Part shown: in pieces, positions 40,207-48,566 of the stretch
Layout of the letters: every line of letters begins with the position of its first letter
How positions within the stretch are numbered: position 1 is the stretch's first letter
Assembly: GCF_001571285.1 (NCBI RefSeq)
Contig: NZ_BCTM01000004.1
Span: forward strand, 62,001-126,000
From: Kluyvera cryocrescens NBRC 102467
GTDB taxonomy: Bacteria > Pseudomonadota > Gammaproteobacteria > Enterobacterales > Enterobacteriaceae
Length of the DNA: 64,000 nucleotides
Reading direction: 5' to 3'
The notes under the pieces: generated by a model
The model's database searches: none
Seen by the model: only the letters and a program-made list of their open reading frames with translations
What the model was told of the DNA's origin: nothing
Position numbers and translations under genes: made by a program

Positions 40207-41968
40207 AGTTGCTCCCTTGTGTTGAAGTAGTAGAAGAGGCGCTGCGCCACAGGACATAGCCAAATAAAATGATGGCGGCAGCGCTAAGCAGGAACAGCAG
40301 ACGTCCCCACAATGGATTTGGAATAAGGATCATCAGCAGCATGCACAGGCCCATTGCTAGCGAGATTTTGCCGATTTTGCTGCGCTGCATACGGTCGAAG
40401 TTATCCTGCTCGTGGTCGGCGTAGACCGGAGTCTCCATGTTGGTGAAGAACGTATTAAGCACCGTTTCGCGCGCCTGACCGGGCTCACGCCAGAACAGCG
40501 TAGAGAGGCAGAAGAAGCCGCCGGTAAACACCAGATGACAGAAGATATTCCACACGGCTGAGAGATCTTTAAGTTCGCGGTTGGTCAGCGTCAGCCCCAT
40601 GGCATCCGCCACATCTTTCACCGTCACCCAGTGGGTAATGGTAAAGGAGACCAGCAGACCGAATATTACGGTTCCCCAGCCAGACCAGTCCGGTGTTTTG
40701 CGAATAAACATGCCAAAGAATAGCGGCACGATGATTGGCGCTGAAGCCAGGGTGCCGACCTGAATCATCAAGTCGAACAAACTCAGCTCCTGCAATGACT
40801 GCATATACTGAGCGACCAGAATAACCAGTACGCCATTGACGATGCAGGCGGTTTGTCCCACACGCAGTAAGTAGTGCTCGCTTTTCGCCTCATTGCGATT
40901 CACCACCGGCGTCCAGAAGCTACGCACGAAGATCCCTGAATTTCGGTTCAGCGCGGTATCCATCGATGACATGGTGGCGGCAAACAGCCCGGCCATCAAC
41001 AGCCCCACGGTGCCTTCCGGCATTGCCCGTTCGGCAAACACCAGGTACGCCGCATCGCTGGCGTTTTTACCCAATTCCGGGTGTGAGAGCGCCATATCGG
41101 GATACAGAATGGCCGTCGTCCACGGCGGCACAAACCAAATCAGGGTGCCAAACAGCATCAGGAACAGGGCAAACAGCGCGGCCTTTTTGGCGTTAAAACT
41201 GTCTTTCGCGTTGAGATAGCGGTAGGAGTCCTGCAGGTTATTAAAGCTCTGTACCTGTTTGACGAAGAAGAACACAAAGCAAACCAAGAGGATCAGAATG
41301 TAGTGCGGCCCGGTATCAGGCCCGGTGAAGAAACCTGACGGGAAATCGTTGACCATTTTGACCGGGCCGCCAACTTTCACCAGCGCGACTACCGCGCACA
41401 CGACCGAGATTATCGCCACAATGAGTGTTTGCACGAAGTCGCTGGCGACGACGCCCCATGAGCCGCTGAGCAAAGAAATCAGCAGCACCACCAGCCCGGT
41501 TATCCATAGCGTCAGCGTTAAGTCATACTTAAAGACCGCGCTGGCAAATACCGCGAGGCTGTTAAGCCACACGCCGGCGTTAAGAATGCTCAGTGGGATC
41601 AGGATCCAGGTAAAAAACTGTTCGTTTTTAGGGCCAAAGCGCTGGCTAATCGCCTGCGTTGGGGTATCGACGCGCAGCTGACGAAAGCGGGTTGCAAACC
41701 ACCACCAGCCGACGATGTAGCCAATGACGTTACCGGCAAATACGCCGATTGCGGTAAAGCCGTAGCGGTAGGCCTGGCCCGCCGCGCCGGTAAAGGTCCA
41801 GGCGCTAAACTGCGCCATAAAGGCGGTGGCGCCAACCATCCACCACAGCATCCTGCCGCCGCCGCGGAAGTAGTGGCTTGCCGAACCGGTACCCATCTTC
41901 TTAAAGGCGTAGCTGATGGCAATCATCAGTACGAAATACACCGCCATAACAATAATGTTGATATCCAT
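40184..41968 (-). CDS. Sodium:solute symporter (SSS family)
   Basis: A 594-residue transporter with 13-14 predicted helices. The opening IIVMAVYFVLMIAISYAFKKM and the FRGGGRMLWWMVGATAFMAQFSAWTFTGAAG segment are typical of the SSS family, with the ATMSSMDTALNRNSGIFVRSF motif. Members of this group (ToaA-like) import alginate oligomers or DEH in marine bacteria, which suits the neighbouring genes. Start: ATG at 41968; a GTG three codons upstream is possible. Two copies of the GntR-type operator lie 50 and 173 bases upstream. Confidence 0.85.
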   Translation of the reverse strand: MDINIIVMAVYFVLMIAISYAFKKMGTGSASHYFRGGGRMLWWMVGATAFMAQFSAWTFTGAAGQAYRYGFTAIGVFAGNVIGYIVGWWWFATRFRQLRVDTPTQAISQRFGPKNEQFFTWILIPLSILNAGVWLNSLAVFASAVFKYDLTLTLWITGLVVLLISLLSGSWGVVASDFVQTLIVAIISVVCAVVALVKVGGPVKMVNDFPSGFFTGPDTGPHYILILLVCFVFFFVKQVQSFNNLQDSYRYLNAKDSFNAKKAALFALFLMLFGTLIWFVPPWTTAILYPDMALSHPELGKNASDAAYLVFAERAMPEGTVGLLMAGLFAATMSSMDTALNRNSGIFVRSFWTPVVNRNEAKSEHYLLRVGQTACIVNGVLVILVAQYMQSLQELSLFDLMIQVGTLASAPIIVPLFFGMFIRKTPDWSGWGTVIFGLLVSFTITHWVTVKDVADAMGLTLTNRELKDLSAVWNIFCHLVFTGGFFCLSTLFWREPGQARETVLNTFFTNMETPVYADHEQDNFDRMQRSKIGKISLAMGLCMLLMILIPNPLWGRLLFLLSAAAIILFGYVLWRSASSTTSTQGSNYVYRPEK

Positions 41969-42017
41969 TATGTTCACACTCGCAATTAGTATCAGGAGAC
42001 GATGTATTATTTGTCAT

Positions 42018-42030
42018 TTAGTATGACTAA
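42018..42030. promoter_or_regulatory. GntR-type operator, copy 1
   Basis: TTAGTATGACTAA fits the FadR-subfamily pattern T-x-G-T-x3-A-C-x-A exactly. It lies 50 bases upstream of the symporter start in the divergent region shared with the gntR gene. Confidence 0.75.
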
Positions 42031-42140
42031 TAAAATGCGTGCATAAGGTTTTGCGATCGGTGTCAATTTTTGAGCTGTTGCGTGCCATTACTTGTGATGC
42101 ACGTTGAGAATTTGAACATTTTGTCGCAAAAATAGCCTCC

Positions 42141-42155
42141 ATTAGTATGACTAAT
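42141..42155. promoter_or_regulatory. GntR-type operator, copy 2
   Basis: ATTAGT-ATG-ACTAAT, a perfect 6-base inverted repeat, in the same divergent region. A TATAAT element lies at 42204-42209 between it and gntR. A degenerate third copy (GGTATGACAA, 42271-42280) abuts the gntR start. Confidence 0.78.
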
Positions 42156-42284
42156 TGCGATATTTGTGGTCTTGGTAGCGAGCAAAAGTACGGAAATATC
42201 CGATATAATTACCCTGAAGGCGGCAATTGACGCGCCGGGATATGGTACACTGGCCCATAATTTTTGTTCAGGTATGACAAAAGC

Positions 42285-42980
42285 ATGAACTTCACAACGA
42301 TTACGACAACACAGCGTGGCCTGGATGGCCTGATTGCCAGCGACATCGCGCGTAAGATCTTTTCCGGCCAGTTAACGCCGGGTACGGTTCTGCCTGCGGA
42401 AGTTGATCTGTGTGAACAGTTAGGGGTCAGCCGCACCGCGCTGCGAGAAGCCCTGAAGCTGGTCTCATCTAAAGGTCTGCTTGAATCCCGCCCGAAAACA
42501 GGCACCCGCGTGCGTGCGCGTTCTGACTGGAATATTCTCGATGTCCAACTGCTGGAATGGCTCAGCGGCATGGAAGGTACATTGGAGATGTATCAGCAGT
42601 TTCTTGAGTTCCGGCGGGTGATTGAGCCTCATGCCACAAGGCTTGCGGCAATGAACGCCACTCGCGAGCAATGTATTGCGCTTTCCCAGACCTGGGAAGA
42701 GATGTGCCGTATCGCTCGTGATTTTGACGCGGAGAAATGGGTCGATGCCGACACCCGTTTTCATCGCATTATCTTTATGTCGTCCGGCAACTGCTTCTAT
42801 CAGCCGTTTGGTAACGTGCTGACCACGGTCTTTAAATGGTTTATCAGCCACTCCTCGAAAGAGGGCGGTATGTGTCTTGATGATCATGAACGGATCTACA
42901 AAGCCATTATGGCCGGCGATGCGGAAGGCGCCTACCAGGCGTCCCTCGGTATGATGGACGCCAGCAAGCACCGCCTTTAA
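42285..42980 (+). CDS. FadR-subfamily GntR transcriptional regulator
   Basis: A 231-residue regulator with an N-terminal winged helix (LPAEVDLCEQLGVSRTALREALKLVSSKGLLESRPKTGTRV) and a C-terminal FCD effector domain (RRVIEPHATRLAA, DTRFHRIIF with the metal-binding histidine, DDHERIYKAIMAGD). FCD regulators of this type commonly sense sugar acids. The operators around it (TTAGTATGACTAA) match the FadR-subfamily consensus. The start is ATG at 42285; the upstream TTG start would overlap a degenerate operator. It ends one base before the convergent lyase stop. It is probably a repressor released by DEH or a related acid. Confidence 0.87.
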   Translation: MNFTTITTTQRGLDGLIASDIARKIFSGQLTPGTVLPAEVDLCEQLGVSRTALREALKLVSSKGLLESRPKTGTRVRARSDWNILDVQLLEWLSGMEGTLEMYQQFLEFRRVIEPHATRLAAMNATREQCIALSQTWEEMCRIARDFDAEKWVDADTRFHRIIFMSSGNCFYQPFGNVLTTVFKWFISHSSKEGGMCLDDHERIYKAIMAGDAEGAYQASLGMMDASKHRL

Positions 42981-45068
42981 TCACGCAACGTGAAAGGCAC
43001 CGTGTCCGGGGCGGTTATCGACCGCCACCCGGCACGGTTCGCCCTGATGGAAGTGGATCCACAGAACGGTCTGTTCCGGCGAGTGCTGCTCAACCACTAT
43101 CTTGTCCACGTTTCCTCGCGCCTGACGCGAAATCTCCCGCGATTCATCAAATTCTCCGTGACACTCAAGGATGCTGGCAAAAAGGGTGCTTTGTGCCCGA
43201 GTACGCACAATCCATGCTGGCTCTTCACGCAAATTGAAGGCCGGGTCGCTGGCTCCGGTTCGCGCGATAATCAGCTCGCCTTGCTGCGGCAGCACGCTGG
43301 TAAGGGTATAAAAACTGTCGTGTGCCAGCCAACTGAGCTGCATGTTCTGTTGTGCTGGAAGCTGTGCGCTCGCGCAGCGCCACAGATGCTGATAACCGGA
43401 AGAATCTCCCAGCGGCGCGCGTGCGGATGGGGTGTCGAGCGGTAGGCTACTGTGGATGATTTGCCCCAGCGTATGCAGGCAATAGTCATACTGATGAGCG
43501 GTAGCGCTGTTGACTGCGAACAGATCGACCAGCAGCGGTTGTTCGCACTGTGGCAGTTCGAGCAGCAGCACCGTGCGCTGCTGATGCACGCCGGGCCAGT
43601 AGTCCTCGATAACGGCGCTCATGGCCTGATGCGGGCCATCGCCGCGAAACATCTGCGTTTTACCATGGCGCGCCGCGGCTCGCTCTTTATCGCCCAGATT
43701 CTGACAGCCTTCATCGACAACCACCGTATTGTGGGCAACCGTCTGTTTGGCATAGCTGTTATTCTCAGGAACATAGCGCCCACCAAATTTCGGTTCGACG
43801 TTGACCCAGCGGGCAAAGCCGTAGTCCTGGAGGATTTCCACACCGCGGGTGAAATAGCTTAAGTGCAGTCCGTCAAAATGGCCGTGGTTGAGCGCGCTGT
43901 GCATCCCGGCGATGTTGCCGTGTCCTCCCCACCACATCATGGCCATACTTTCGAGTTGACCGGCAGGCTGCGTGCGCAGAATCCCGCCGGCGCCGCGTTC
44001 GCCTAAAACCCCATCGCGGAAGAGCTGCGAACGGCGCGCTGTCTCAGCGTGATGTTCATCGCTGCTCAATTCCAGCGCACCCCGACACGGCCAGCATTGC
44101 TGCTGATAGTGGGCCAGCACCGAGAGTTGCGGCGAAGCACCGTAGTGCTGGCGGCAAAGGCTGACTGCCATCAGCGCGCCCTCGTCGCGCAAATTCATAC
44201 TTTTTGAGGCGTCATTGAGCGCGGGCAAGGTTCCATCGGGAAAGGCCATGTCAAACAGGGTAAAGCAGGCTCTGTGGATCAAGCGATCCCGATAGTCCCA
44301 GATGTTTAACTCGGGCTGATAGCGGTCGATAGCCGCGGCCAGCAGCAGCAGCGGGCGCAGCGCAAATCGCTGGTAGTAGAGCCCTTCAATATAGTAGCCA
44401 TCGCTGGAAAATAGCTGGTCGAGCTGGGCGTAGAATCCTCCGCTGATATCGTCATGCAGTCGTCCATGCAAAGCCACCTCCACCCATTCCGGATGACCGG
44501 TTACATAGCCGCAAATCGCAATGGCGGCGACTGACCACATGCCGTGGTTATGGACAATATCAAAGGTGGTGCTGTGGACGGTTAAGGCCTCTTGTACCAT
44601 CAAACAGAGCAGATTGGATTCGATATGATCGCGCATTTCCGGGCTTGCCGAACCTTTCACACAGTGCCAGGCGGCGGCCGCATAGAGTAAGAACATATCT
44701 TCGTTGAGCGTCTGGTGAAACAGTCTGCCCGGCGGGTTGCTGTCGCGGCTGGTGGCGTTGCCGAGGGTGGGGTAGATATCGGCATAGCCACTGAGCAGCG
44801 CCAGTACGGCATCCCGGCAGCGCTCGTCACCGTTTAGCAGCCAGTGCAGGCCCGCTAAATCCATCATTTGATAATTCAGCTTATGCTGCGCATGCTCCGG
44901 GCCACCTCCTTCGCCGTGGCCTGGGATCCATAATGGCCGCTGCAACCACGCCTCTAGCTGGCGTTGCTGTCGGTGTAACGTATTGCCGGGCAGGGTACGA
45001 CGATTGAGGTGGGTACGCAGGTCGGCAATATCCTGGTGCGAAAGGAAAAGCGAGCTATCGGGCGTCAT
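42981..45068 (-). CDS. Heparinase II/III-family exo-lyase, oligoalginate lyase (PL17-like)
   Basis: A 695-residue protein without a signal peptide, so it acts in the cytoplasm on imported oligomers. It has an N-terminal alpha/alpha toroid (1-340) and a C-terminal beta-sandwich (heparinase II/III domain). Candidate catalytic residues match those of the PL17 enzyme Alg17C in order: Asn174-His175 in IVHNHGMW, a Tyr near 231 in EGLYYQRF, and His395/397 in NHGHFDGL. Alg17C releases unsaturated monomers that become DEH. PL15 or another uronan lyase cannot be excluded. Two operator copies lie upstream, so it has its own promoter. Confidence 0.8.
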   Translation of the reverse strand: MTPDSSLFLSHQDIADLRTHLNRRTLPGNTLHRQQRQLEAWLQRPLWIPGHGEGGGPEHAQHKLNYQMMDLAGLHWLLNGDERCRDAVLALLSGYADIYPTLGNATSRDSNPPGRLFHQTLNEDMFLLYAAAAWHCVKGSASPEMRDHIESNLLCLMVQEALTVHSTTFDIVHNHGMWSVAAIAICGYVTGHPEWVEVALHGRLHDDISGGFYAQLDQLFSSDGYYIEGLYYQRFALRPLLLLAAAIDRYQPELNIWDYRDRLIHRACFTLFDMAFPDGTLPALNDASKSMNLRDEGALMAVSLCRQHYGASPQLSVLAHYQQQCWPCRGALELSSDEHHAETARRSQLFRDGVLGERGAGGILRTQPAGQLESMAMMWWGGHGNIAGMHSALNHGHFDGLHLSYFTRGVEILQDYGFARWVNVEPKFGGRYVPENNSYAKQTVAHNTVVVDEGCQNLGDKERAAARHGKTQMFRGDGPHQAMSAVIEDYWPGVHQQRTVLLLELPQCEQPLLVDLFAVNSATAHQYDYCLHTLGQIIHSSLPLDTPSARAPLGDSSGYQHLWRCASAQLPAQQNMQLSWLAHDSFYTLTSVLPQQGELIIARTGASDPAFNLREEPAWIVRTRAQSTLFASILECHGEFDESREISRQARGNVDKIVVEQHSPEQTVLWIHFHQGEPCRVAVDNRPGHGAFHVA

Positions 45069-45088
45069 CAGACATCTCCGCTATGTTT

Positions 45089-45103
45089 ATTAGTATGACT
45101 ATT
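45089..45103. promoter_or_regulatory. GntR-type operator, copy 4 (lyase promoter)
   Basis: ATTAGTATGACTATT lies 21 bases upstream of the lyase start codon, with the same core (TAGTATGACTA) as the sites by gntR. Confidence 0.72.
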
Positions 45104-45185
45104 AAAATCAAATAATAAACAGACTGTCTAGATTTCAGCCATTTTTTTGGCGTTACTTGCATGCTGGTTCACAAAATAAATACTA

Positions 45186-45198
45186 TTAGTCATACTAT
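45186..45198. promoter_or_regulatory. GntR-type operator, copy 5 (lyase promoter)
   Basis: TTAGTCATACTAT, the same core in the opposite orientation, about 118 bases upstream of the lyase start and after the TRAP transporter operon. Confidence 0.72.
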
Positions 45199-45207
45199 AT
45201 GAAGCGA

Positions 45208-45232
45208 CAGGGGCTACCGTGAGTAGCCCCTG
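45208..45232 (-). terminator. Hairpin after the TRAP transporter operon
   Basis: CAGGGGCTAC (45208-45217) pairs perfectly with GTAGCCCCTG (45223-45232), 5 bases after the dctM stop codon. It separates the TRAP operon from the lyase promoter. There is no T-run. Confidence 0.6.
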
Positions 45233-45236
45233 GCAA

Positions 45237-46523
45237 TTACAGTACGCCGAAGAATTTAGGCAGGAACAATGAGATAGCGGGGATATAGGTCACCAGCATC
45301 AGCACCAGGAGCAGAACGGCGTAGAAGGGCAGCATTGCTTTCACCACCTGCTCAATCTTCTGCTTACTGACGGCGCTGGCGACAAACAGCACCGAGCCGA
45401 CCGGCGGGGTGATTAAGCCAATTCCCAGGTTAACCAGCATGATCATGCCGAAGTGTACCGGGTCGATACCCAAGGCGTTGGTCACCGGCAGCAGTACCGG
45501 GGTAAGGATCAAAATCAGCGGTGCCATATCCATCAGCGTCCCGATAAGCAACAGCATGATGTTAATGCACATCAGGATGACGTACTTATTATCGGAGATG
45601 CTGGTGAAGGCCTCGGTGATGCGCATCGGTAGCTGCATGTAGGTCATGATGGCACCGAATGCAGCGGCAAAGCCGATAAGGATCATCACGATAGTGACGG
45701 TTTTTACCGTGCGGTACATCAGTTTTGGCAGTTCGGACCATTTGTAATCACGGTAGATAAACATGGTCACAAAGAACGACCACAGGCAGGCAATCGCCGC
45801 AGATTCGGTGGCGGTGAAAATGCCGGAGAGGATGCCGCCCATGATGATCACTACGGTCATCAATCCCCACAGGGTATCGACGAAAATCTTTAGCGCCTGG
45901 CGAAACGGCACGCGCTCGCCTTTCGGGTAGCCGCGCTTATGGGCAAAGCCCACGCACATCACCATCAGGGTAAAGCTCAGCAGCAGGCCCGGCAGAATGC
46001 CGGCGATAAACAGGGCGGCAATGGAAACCGTCCCGCCGGTGGCTAGCGAATAGATGACCGAGTTATGGCTGGGCGGCGTCAGGATCGCCTGCACCGAACC
46101 GCTGGCGGTGACCGCCGCGGCGAAATCGCGCGGGTAGCCTTTTTTGTCCATCTCCGGGATCATGACGGAACCAATGGAGGCGGTATCCGCCACCGACGAG
46201 CCGGAAATCGCGCCGAAGAAAGTTGAGGCCACAATGTTGACCAGCGACAGCCCACCGCGAATAAAGCCAACAAAGATATAGGCGAAGTTAACCAGTCGGC
46301 GGGCAATGCCGCCCTCCGCCATAATCGCCCCGGCCAGAATGAAGAACGGAATGGCCAGTAGTGAGAATTTATTGACCCCATTGGTCAACTGAATCATCAC
46401 GGCTTCCAGCGGGATATCGATATACCACGCGCCAACGATGGCGCTAATGCCCACCGCGAAGGCTACGGGCACCCCAATGGCTAACATGATAGCTAGCGTA
46501 AAGACGAGAATAAATGCATCCAT
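45237..46523 (-). CDS. TRAP transporter large permease (DctM)
   Basis: A 428-residue permease with about 12 helices. It begins MDAFILVFTLAIMLAIGVPVAFAVG, and family segments such as SGSSVADTASIGSVMIPEMDKKGYPRDFAAAVTASG are split around helix 4. It is the ion-coupled channel of a TRAP system for organic acids. The start was chosen at 46523, preceded by AAAAGGAAAG. A frame open further upstream overlaps dctQ and is unlikely. Confidence 0.9.
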   Translation of the reverse strand: MDAFILVFTLAIMLAIGVPVAFAVGISAIVGAWYIDIPLEAVMIQLTNGVNKFSLLAIPFFILAGAIMAEGGIARRLVNFAYIFVGFIRGGLSLVNIVASTFFGAISGSSVADTASIGSVMIPEMDKKGYPRDFAAAVTASGSVQAILTPPSHNSVIYSLATGGTVSIAALFIAGILPGLLLSFTLMVMCVGFAHKRGYPKGERVPFRQALKIFVDTLWGLMTVVIIMGGILSGIFTATESAAIACLWSFFVTMFIYRDYKWSELPKLMYRTVKTVTIVMILIGFAAAFGAIMTYMQLPMRITEAFTSISDNKYVILMCINIMLLLIGTLMDMAPLILILTPVLLPVTNALGIDPVHFGMIMLVNLGIGLITPPVGSVLFVASAVSKQKIEQVVKAMLPFYAVLLLVLMLVTYIPAISLFLPKFFGVL

Positions 46524-46551
46524 CTGCTTTCCTTTTCTCAACAAGTGGGGA

Positions 46552-47061
46552 TTAACTGCTAGAACCCTGGATGACGATAGGGCGTTGATACTGCGGGCCG
46601 CGCCAGAGTTTTTCGATGATGAAAAGCAGGGTGATGGCGGATCCAATCGGCAGCGGCAGATAGTTTTCACCGGCGGTAAGCAGCGGGAATTCCGCTACCG
46701 GCTGTTCCCACAGCTCGTAGCACAGCAGGCTGCCATACCAGAGAATAAACAGACTGATGGCCATCATGGTGATATCCGCCAGAATCAGGCAGACGCGACG
46801 CGCGCCTTCACTCAGGCGATCGGTGACCATACTGACCGCGATATGCGAACCGGCGCGATAGCTGACGGCTGCGCCGATAAAGGTAAAGGTCACCATGCAT
46901 AAAATCGCCACCGGCTCAGGCCAGGAGAGCGCGCTGTTCATGACGTAGCGAGCGAAAATACCGACAGGAATGACAGCCACCATAAGCAATAGCGCCAGCC
47001 CGGCAACCCACATGGAAAGACGATAGATAAAATCCATGATTGATGAATAGCGTTCATCCAT
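46552..47061 (-). CDS. TRAP transporter small permease (DctQ)
   Basis: A 169-residue four-helix membrane protein. EPVAILCMVTFTFIGAAVSYRAGSHIAV is the conserved central segment of DctQ subunits. It supports assembly of the large permease. GAGGTTACGCTT precedes the start. A strong hairpin lies between dctP and this gene. Confidence 0.87.
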   Translation of the reverse strand: MDERYSSIMDFIYRLSMWVAGLALLLMVAVIPVGIFARYVMNSALSWPEPVAILCMVTFTFIGAAVSYRAGSHIAVSMVTDRLSEGARRVCLILADITMMAISLFILWYGSLLCYELWEQPVAEFPLLTAGENYLPLPIGSAITLLFIIEKLWRGPQYQRPIVIQGSSS

Positions 47062-47088
47062 AAGCGTAACCTCGAATTAATACACCGA

Positions 47089-47120
47089 TTCGGGCGAGTG
47101 AAGGAGAGCACTCGCCCGAA
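47089..47120 (-). terminator. Attenuator hairpin between dctP and dctQ
   Basis: TTCGGGCGAGTG (47089-47100) pairs perfectly over 12 bases with CACTCGCCCGAA (47109-47120). It lies 4 bases after the dctP stop and should give more binding protein than permease, by partial termination or mRNA protection. Confidence 0.65.
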
Positions 47121-47123
47121 GTA

Positions 47124-48101
47124 TTACTTCACGTCCTGAATTTTCTGGATCAGTTCCTGGTGGTCTTTACCGTATTTATCACGCACTGGCTGGGTGGCAG
47201 TATAAAAATATGCGGTATCGATATTATGGAACTGGACACCGTTGGCTTTCATGGTGTCGAGCGATTTTTCATTATAGGCTTGCCATAGCTCGCGCTGCTC
47301 GGTTTGAGCTTCTTTGGCGAGTCGCAATATAAGCTGCTGGTCTTCTTTTTTTAGCTTGTCCCATTTTGATTTAGAAAATAAGAACAGTTCAGGAATAATA
47401 AAATGCTTACTCCAGGTGTAGTTTTTAGCCACCGGTAAATAGTTGTGGGCGACAAAGGTTGGCGGATTATTTTCAGTGCCATCAATCACGCCGGTTTGCA
47501 TGCCGCTGAAGACTTCACTGGTGCCCATCGCCACGGCATTTGCCCCCATCGCCTTCAGGGTATCCAGCGCCACTGGGCTGGTTTGTACGCGAATCTTCAT
47601 CCCCTTAAGGTCATCTGCTTTGACCACCGGCTCTTTGGTGATCAGGTTACGGGTCCCGGCATCCATCCAGCCAAGAAAGACCAGCCGTGATTTGCTGTTT
47701 GCGGTGAGACGGTCGCCAATCTCTTTGCCAATCATCCCGTCCAGCACCTGGTGCATGTGGTTTTCATCGCGGAAGATATAGGGCAGCGTAAAGACGTTAA
47801 TTTCCGGTAAAATGGCGGCAACCGGGGCCATAGAGACGCGAATAATATCAATAGCGCCGAGCTGTGCCTGCTCAATCATCTGTTTTTCATCACCCAGCAC
47901 GCCGCCGGGGAAGGTTTTGATATCCAGACGGCCCTCGGTGGCCGCACTGAGTTTTTCCCCCATATGCTTGACGGCGACCACGTTGGGGTAGTCCGCTGGA
48001 TGAACGTCTGCCGCGCGTAGGGTTTGGGCGAGAGCAGAACTGGCGGTGAATAAGAGCGTTGAACTAATGCACAAATTTAACAGGGTTTTCGTCAGCTTCA
48101 T
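47124..48101 (-). CDS. TRAP transporter substrate-binding protein (DctP)
   Basis: A 325-residue periplasmic binding protein. The signal peptide ends at SSALA. Family signatures: GGVLGDEKQMIEQAQLGAIDI, and the conserved Arg in LKGMKIRVQTSPV that binds a ligand carboxylate, followed by GTSEVFSGMQTGVIDGTENN. Context suggests uptake of a uronic acid or alginate product; this is inference. I found no exact copy of the gntR operator in its promoter region. Confidence 0.9.
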   Translation of the reverse strand: MKLTKTLLNLCISSTLLFTASSALAQTLRAADVHPADYPNVVAVKHMGEKLSAATEGRLDIKTFPGGVLGDEKQMIEQAQLGAIDIIRVSMAPVAAILPEINVFTLPYIFRDENHMHQVLDGMIGKEIGDRLTANSKSRLVFLGWMDAGTRNLITKEPVVKADDLKGMKIRVQTSPVALDTLKAMGANAVAMGTSEVFSGMQTGVIDGTENNPPTFVAHNYLPVAKNYTWSKHFIIPELFLFSKSKWDKLKKEDQQLILRLAKEAQTEQRELWQAYNEKSLDTMKANGVQFHNIDTAYFYTATQPVRDKYGKDHQELIQKIQDVK

Positions 48102-48566
48102 TTTCCTTCTCCAGACACTTATTAATATCCATTAATAGGGGAAAAACAGAGTGATGACCGTCTGGGTTAAGTAGACGGTGAATAATGACTTTAACGATGT
48201 TACGGGGCTAGATTAATACCTGTAACAATTTATTGCGGCGACGCCGTTCACAAAAAGTCATTATATGGAGAAAAAATCGATACGATGTTTCAAAATTGCA
48301 GGTGGGTTCGTGTTATTGATAGAAAATGGGCGTTTAAAGAAAGGCTTGTGTGATTGTAGTCACCTATTTATGTTTCATTAAAAATAAAACATAAAAGGGT
48401 TAATCTATTATTTATAAGAGTGGCGTGTTTTAAAACAGAATAATAGCCCTCTTATTTCTGCTGTTAATGGGGCGTCTGCGGCGGATAGCTGCCGCCTTGT
48501 GGCAGGGCGCGCCGCCGCCTGATGATTGCGGCTTACGCGCCCGCGTTGAGCGGTAGGATTATGGGG
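48102..48566. other. Intergenic region with TRAP operon promoter
   Basis: 465 bases between dctP and the diguanylate cyclase. It contains an inverted repeat TTTATGTTT (48367-48375)/AAACATAAA (48387-48395), possibly an operator. The part next to the cyclase gene (about 48470-48560) is G+C-rich. No reading frame is convincing. Confidence 0.45.
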
